This document shows positions 60,734 through 64,000 of a stretch of 64,000 bases of DNA, in pieces. How positions within the stretch are numbered: the stretch's first letter is position 1; each line of letters begins with the position of its first letter. The stretch is from Pseudomonas rustica (GTDB lineage Bacteria; Pseudomonadota; Gammaproteobacteria; Pseudomonadales; Pseudomonadaceae). The position numbers and the translations under genes are program-made. The notes beneath the pieces are model-generated. The model did no database searches, was not told the DNA's origin, and worked only from the letters and a program-made list of their open reading frames with translations. The stretch is taken from positions 186,001 to 250,000 of the forward strand of contig NZ_JAGYHF010000008.1 of the NCBI RefSeq assembly GCF_018336155.1, written 5' to 3'.

Positions 60734-62266
60734 ATGAACACTAATCGCCGGCGCGAAAGCCGTGAGCCCAGCCAGGTGCAGCGCCTGTTTCGACGGCTGG
60801 TGCGCGAGTGGTTGTGGATAAGTATAGTGCTGTTGCCGCTGACTGCGCTGTTGTCGTATCGCGCGCAGGTCAACCTGCGCGATATCACCCCCGTCATGGG
60901 AGCCATGCTTTCGGTGGGCCTGGTGGCGTGCGTACTTGGTTTGCTGTTGTGGCGTCCGCGCTGGGCGTTGTGGATAACGTTGGTTGGCATGGCCGGCGTG
61001 CTGCTGACCAGCGCCGGGTTGGCGGAGATGCGCCGCTGGTGGTCGCCGACGCCGGCGGTGCTGGGAATGCTGTTCGGCTATCTGATCTGGAACTGGCGGC
61101 GCCTGAGCGTGGTGCTGACTTATTTCGGCTGGGAGCTGACGCGGCTGGACGGTGAACCCAAGGTTTTCCCCGAGCGCCGCCGCACGCAATTCACCGGCGC
61201 CGATCGTTTGCAGGGGCAGATCATGGCCCTCGAACAAGCCATGAGCCGCACTCGCGATACCCGGCGTTTCATCGCAGACGGTTTGGAGTATCTGCCGGTC
61301 GCCACACTGATCAGCGATCCCAAGGGGCAGATCCTGCTGGGCAATCGCAAGGCCCGCGCGTTGTTCGATACAGCATTAGTGGGCGACGACGTCCTCGATC
61401 AGCTCGCCCGCCTCGGTTATCCGGAATTATCCACAGAGCCACGTCCAGCGTTATCCACCCTGCCGCTGCTGGAATTCCGTGACCACAAGGAACGCAGCCT
61501 GCGCCTGGAACGTGCCGCCCTGCTGCCGGTGGACGGTGACACGCCGATTGGCTGGCTGCTGAGCCTCACTGACCTCAGTGCCGAACGCGCGGCGGAAGAA
61601 CAACGCAGCGTGTTGCTGCGCTTTCTGTCGCACGACCTGCGCGCGCCACACTCGGCGATCCTCGCTTTGCTGGATGTGCATCGCCATCAGGCCGGGGCTG
61701 ATGCGCCGTTGTTCGAGCAGATCGAACGTCAGGTGCGCCGCGCGCTGGATCTGACCGACGGTTTTGTTCTGCTGGCGCGAGCCGAGTCTGAGACTTACCA
61801 ATTTCAACCGACGTTGTTCGCGATGCTGGTGCTCGACGTGCTGGATCAAGCGTTGCCCATTGCCCAGCAGAAAGGCATCGAGCTGCTGCATGATATGGAT
61901 GAGGAATCGCAGGAACGTCTGATCAATGCCGACCAAGGCTTGCTGACCCGCGCACTGTTCAACCTTTTGGAAAACGCGATCAAGTACAGCCCGGCCGACA
62001 CCACGATTACCCTACGCGTCCGTTGCCGTGAGGAATGGTTGCACTGCGAATTGATCGATCAAGGCAAAGGCATCGCCGCCGATGAATTGCCGGATCTGTT
62101 CAGTCAGTACCGCCGTTTTTCCTCCGCCCAAGGCATCGATGGTGTGGGGCTGGGCCTGTCGATGGTCAAAGCGGTGGTTGATCACCATGGCGGTAAAATC
62201 GAATGCCGCAGCGTGGTCGATCAAGGCACCACATTCCTGCTGGAGTTACCGCTGATTCACGAATGA
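60734..62266 (+). CDS. Sensor histidine kinase, apparently lacking its CHASE2 domain
   Basis: 510 residues from the ATG at 60734 (MNTNRRRESREPSQVQRLFRRLVREW); an in-frame GTG near 60692 is possible. Membrane helix at about 25-42, then directly two or three more helices (52-72, 78-95, 105-122), linker WNWRRLSVVLTYFGWEL, a PAS-like segment (about 176-285), HisKA with H300 in RFLSHDLRAPHSAILALL, and HATPase with NLLENAIKYSP and GVGLGLSMVKAVVDHHGG. Family members normally carry a roughly 250-residue periplasmic CHASE2 domain between helix 1 and the rest; here it is absent at about residue 41-45 with the frame kept. Divergent from the response regulator. Confidence 0.88.
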   Translation: MNTNRRRESREPSQVQRLFRRLVREWLWISIVLLPLTALLSYRAQVNLRDITPVMGAMLSVGLVACVLGLLLWRPRWALWITLVGMAGVLLTSAGLAEMRRWWSPTPAVLGMLFGYLIWNWRRLSVVLTYFGWELTRLDGEPKVFPERRRTQFTGADRLQGQIMALEQAMSRTRDTRRFIADGLEYLPVATLISDPKGQILLGNRKARALFDTALVGDDVLDQLARLGYPELSTEPRPALSTLPLLEFRDHKERSLRLERAALLPVDGDTPIGWLLSLTDLSAERAAEEQRSVLLRFLSHDLRAPHSAILALLDVHRHQAGADAPLFEQIERQVRRALDLTDGFVLLARAESETYQFQPTLFAMLVLDVLDQALPIAQQKGIELLHDMDEESQERLINADQGLLTRALFNLLENAIKYSPADTTITLRVRCREEWLHCELIDQGKGIAADELPDLFSQYRRFSSAQGIDGVGLGLSMVKAVVDHHGGKIECRSVVDQGTTFLLELPLIHE

Positions 62267-62273
62267 TCAGCCA

Positions 62274-62304
62274 CAAAAAAACCGGCTATATCAGCCGGTT
62301 TTTT
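62274..62304 (+). terminator. Intrinsic terminator after the histidine kinase gene
   Basis: AACCGGCT-ATATC-AGCCGGTT stem with A-run before and TTTT after; can serve both strands. The 130 bp that follow are AT-rich with no gene. Confidence 0.88.
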
Positions 62305-62433
62305 ACATCGAAAAAAAACTTATGCACCTTTTACGGTCTTTTATGAGCTTGAGAAATATATAAGTAAATCAATTACTTAATATCAATATTCAAGCCTTTT
62401 CAAAAAAACCGTACACAGGTTATCCACAAAATC

Positions 62434-63213
62434 TCAGACAGCGATCTGATCATTGGCGACTGGTGCCTGCGGGGCCGGTGGCAGAGAGCCCATTTCGCGT
62501 TGAGTTTTCTCGTTCCAGGCTTGCACCCGGTCGTTCAACTCGGCGATGGCGCGCGGGCCTGTGCCTTCGGCGTACATCGGTTCGCCGATGACCACCGTGA
62601 TCACGCCGGACTTTTTGCCCCAGCCGACTTTCGGCCAGAATTTGCCGGCATTGTGTGCAATCGGCAGTACCGGAAGCGCCGCATTCACCGCCAACGCGCT
62701 GCCACTGCGGGAGAACTTGCCGACAGTGCCAAATGGCACGCGTGTGCCTTCCGGAAAGATCAGCACCCAAACGTTGTCCTTGAGCAGCTCGTCACCTTTG
62801 GCGGCGACTTGTTTCAGTGCAGCTTTCGGGTTGTCACGGTCAATCGCGATAGGCCGCAACATGGCCATGGCCCAGCCGAAGAACGGCACGTAAAGCAATT
62901 CGCGTTTGAGTACTTGGCTCAACGGCGAGAAATAAGCGGAGAGAAAGAACGTCTCCCAGGTGCTCTGGTGGTTCGATTGAATCACGCAGGGCCGGTCAGG
63001 CACGTTTTCCGCGCCCTTGATTTCGTAACGGATACCGAGAAACACCTTGGTCAACCACAAGGCGCAACGGCACCAGTACACGTTGATAAAACGATAACGC
63101 GCCTTGAACGGCAGAAACGGCGCGATGAAAAAACTCAAGCTGCACCACAGCAGGGAGGTGGTGCCCAGCAGCAGGTAAAAGAGAAAAATCCTGATGGCCC
63201 GCAGTATCGACAT
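62434..63213 (-). CDS. hdtS: 1-acylglycerol-3-phosphate acyltransferase (HdtS/PlsC)
   Basis: 259-residue membrane-bound lysophosphatidate acyltransferase. N-terminal membrane helix, then motif I SNHQSTWETFF (HX4E), motif III FPEGTRVPFG and motif IV VLPIAHNAG. It matches the Pseudomonas gene between gmhB and the origin block (PA0005 lptA; hdtS of P. fluorescens F113). Membrane phospholipid synthesis. Confidence 0.94.
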   Translation of the reverse strand: MSILRAIRIFLFYLLLGTTSLLWCSLSFFIAPFLPFKARYRFINVYWCRCALWLTKVFLGIRYEIKGAENVPDRPCVIQSNHQSTWETFFLSAYFSPLSQVLKRELLYVPFFGWAMAMLRPIAIDRDNPKAALKQVAAKGDELLKDNVWVLIFPEGTRVPFGTVGKFSRSGSALAVNAALPVLPIAHNAGKFWPKVGWGKKSGVITVVIGEPMYAEGTGPRAIAELNDRVQAWNEKTQREMGSLPPAPQAPVANDQIAV

Positions 63214-63296
63214 AGTGACGTTTACCGTGACGGGGCAATGCCCGAGTGTTCAAGCGCACTCCCGATCAATCCCTGGTCAGGAACTTCAGAAGTACT

Positions 63297-63830
63297 CTAG
63301 TTGTGGATAAGTTCTGCGGCAATCGCCGCCAGATCGTCAAAAATCAGAGTGCCAACCGGCAGGGTTTTGCCCTGAGTCTTTTCGCCTTTTCCGGTCTTTA
63401 CCAAAACTGGCTGTGAATCGACGGCTTTGGCAGCCTCCAGGTCACCAAGGCTGTCGCCGACGAACCAGACATTGCTCAGCTCGACGTCGTAATGCGCCGC
63501 GATGGTTTTCAACATCCCCGGTTTCGGCTTGCGGCAATCGCAGCCTTCGTCCGGCCCATGCGGGCAGTACACGATCAGTCCGACTTCACCGCCCTGCTCC
63601 GCGACCAGCTCACGCAAGCGCGCGTGCATGGCATCGAGGGTGGCGAGGTCATAGTAGCCGCGAGCAATGCCCGACTGGTTGGTGGCCACCGCCACCGTCC
63701 AGCCGGCCTTGCTCAACTGCGCAATCGCTTCGATCGAGCCGGGCAACGGAATCCACTCCGCCACTGACTTGATGTAAGCGTCGGAGTCGTAATTGATCAC
63801 TCCGTCCCGATCGAGAATCAGCAGTTTCAA
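63297..63830 (-). CDS. gmhB: D-glycero-beta-D-manno-heptose-1,7-bisphosphate 7-phosphatase GmhB
   Basis: 177-residue HAD phosphatase in LPS heptose synthesis. TTG start at 63830 with GAGGGA upstream gives MKLLILDRDGVINYDSDAYI (catalytic DRD); motif II TNQSGIARG, the Cys/His zinc loop CPHGPDEGCDCRKPKPGM, and motif III/IV VGDSLGDLEAA. A longer frame upstream overlaps glyS and is rejected. 10 bp after glyS. Confidence 0.94.
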   Translation of the reverse strand: MKLLILDRDGVINYDSDAYIKSVAEWIPLPGSIEAIAQLSKAGWTVAVATNQSGIARGYYDLATLDAMHARLRELVAEQGGEVGLIVYCPHGPDEGCDCRKPKPGMLKTIAAHYDVELSNVWFVGDSLGDLEAAKAVDSQPVLVKTGKGEKTQGKTLPVGTLIFDDLAAIAAELIHN

Positions 63831-63840
63831 CAGCAATCCC

Positions 63841-64000
63841 TCAACCCAGCAGCGAAATGTCGGCAACGCCGAGGAACAGGCCACGCAGACGCGCCAGCAG
63901 CGCGTAACGGTTGGCCCGGACATTGGCGTCGTCGGCATTGACCATTACCGCGTCAAAGAACGCATCCACCGGCTCACGCAATGCCGCCAGGCGTGCCAGC
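63841..64000 (-). CDS. glyS: Glycyl-tRNA synthetase beta subunit, C-terminal end (cut by window edge)
   Basis: The last 52 codons of a frame entering from the right: LARLAALREPVDAFFDAVMV, then NADDANVRANRYALLARLRG, ending LFLGVADISLLG. REPVDAFFDAVMV is the conserved C-terminal anticodon-binding end of GlyS. Order glyS-gmhB-hdtS is that of Pseudomonas. Confidence 0.95.
   Translation of the reverse strand, partial: LARLAALREPVDAFFDAVMVNADDANVRANRYALLARLRGLFLGVADISLLG

Overview
The window is the chromosomal replication-origin region of a Pseudomonas, most like the P. fluorescens group. Gene order rpmH-dnaA-dnaN-recF-gyrB, mnmE-yidC-yidD-rnpA, mnmG-rsmG-parA-parB-atpIBEFHAGDC-glmU-glmR-glmS, and an hdtS/plsC-gmhB-glyS block past gyrB, are all typical of the genus. 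Into this conserved backbone a large accessory island has been placed next to glmS.

Positions 1 to about 27,685 are the glmS-proximal part of a Tn7-like transposon; its other end lies outside the window. The transposition genes tnsA-tnsB-tnsC-tnsD overlap by 4 bp at each junction and run away from glmS. A second TnsD/TniQ-class target-selector gene follows, and no TnsE is visible. Three tandem 20-bp repeats resembling Tn7 TnsB sites lie between tnsA and glmS, and the predicted terminus is 21 bp past the glmS stop codon. There are no Cas genes, so this is not a CRISPR-guided element.

The cargo is mainly a copper-resistance programme: a CusBC-type RND efflux operon (its pump gene must lie beyond position 1), copDC, the copRS two-component system, an exported cupredoxin, a P1B-type ATPase with YHS and metal-binding N-terminal domains, a small HMA chaperone (copZ), and copA-(small His/Met protein)-copB-(cytochrome c, broken by an amber codon)-copG. 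A dmeR-dmeF cobalt/nickel-type module with two passenger genes sits in the middle. Five clear and two degenerate copies of a 16-bp direct-repeat-like motif (CTGAC-N5-WGTAAT), plus one close variant, lie upstream of the copper genes and look like a CopR regulon. Three small exported proteins share an E-(S/G)-G-G-D-R N-terminus (PtrA/DUF2790-like) but have different C-termini. An orphan full-length flgB is also in the cargo.

From 27.7 kb to 43.5 kb is housekeeping on the minus strand: cell-wall precursor synthesis (glmS, glmR, glmU), the F1Fo ATP synthase operon, chromosome partitioning (parAB), and tRNA/rRNA modification (rsmG, mnmG). Between mnmG and mnmE sit a DnaA-box cluster and an inserted FecI-FecR-TonB receptor siderophore-signalling module. 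After mnmE, yidC, yidD, rnpA and rpmH comes the main oriC-like region (six DnaA boxes), then dnaA-dnaN-recF-gyrB on the plus strand with a perfect parS palindrome inside recF. The right end holds dinD, a divergent response regulator and histidine kinase (the kinase appears to lack its CHASE2 sensor domain), hdtS/plsC, gmhB and the 3' end of glyS.
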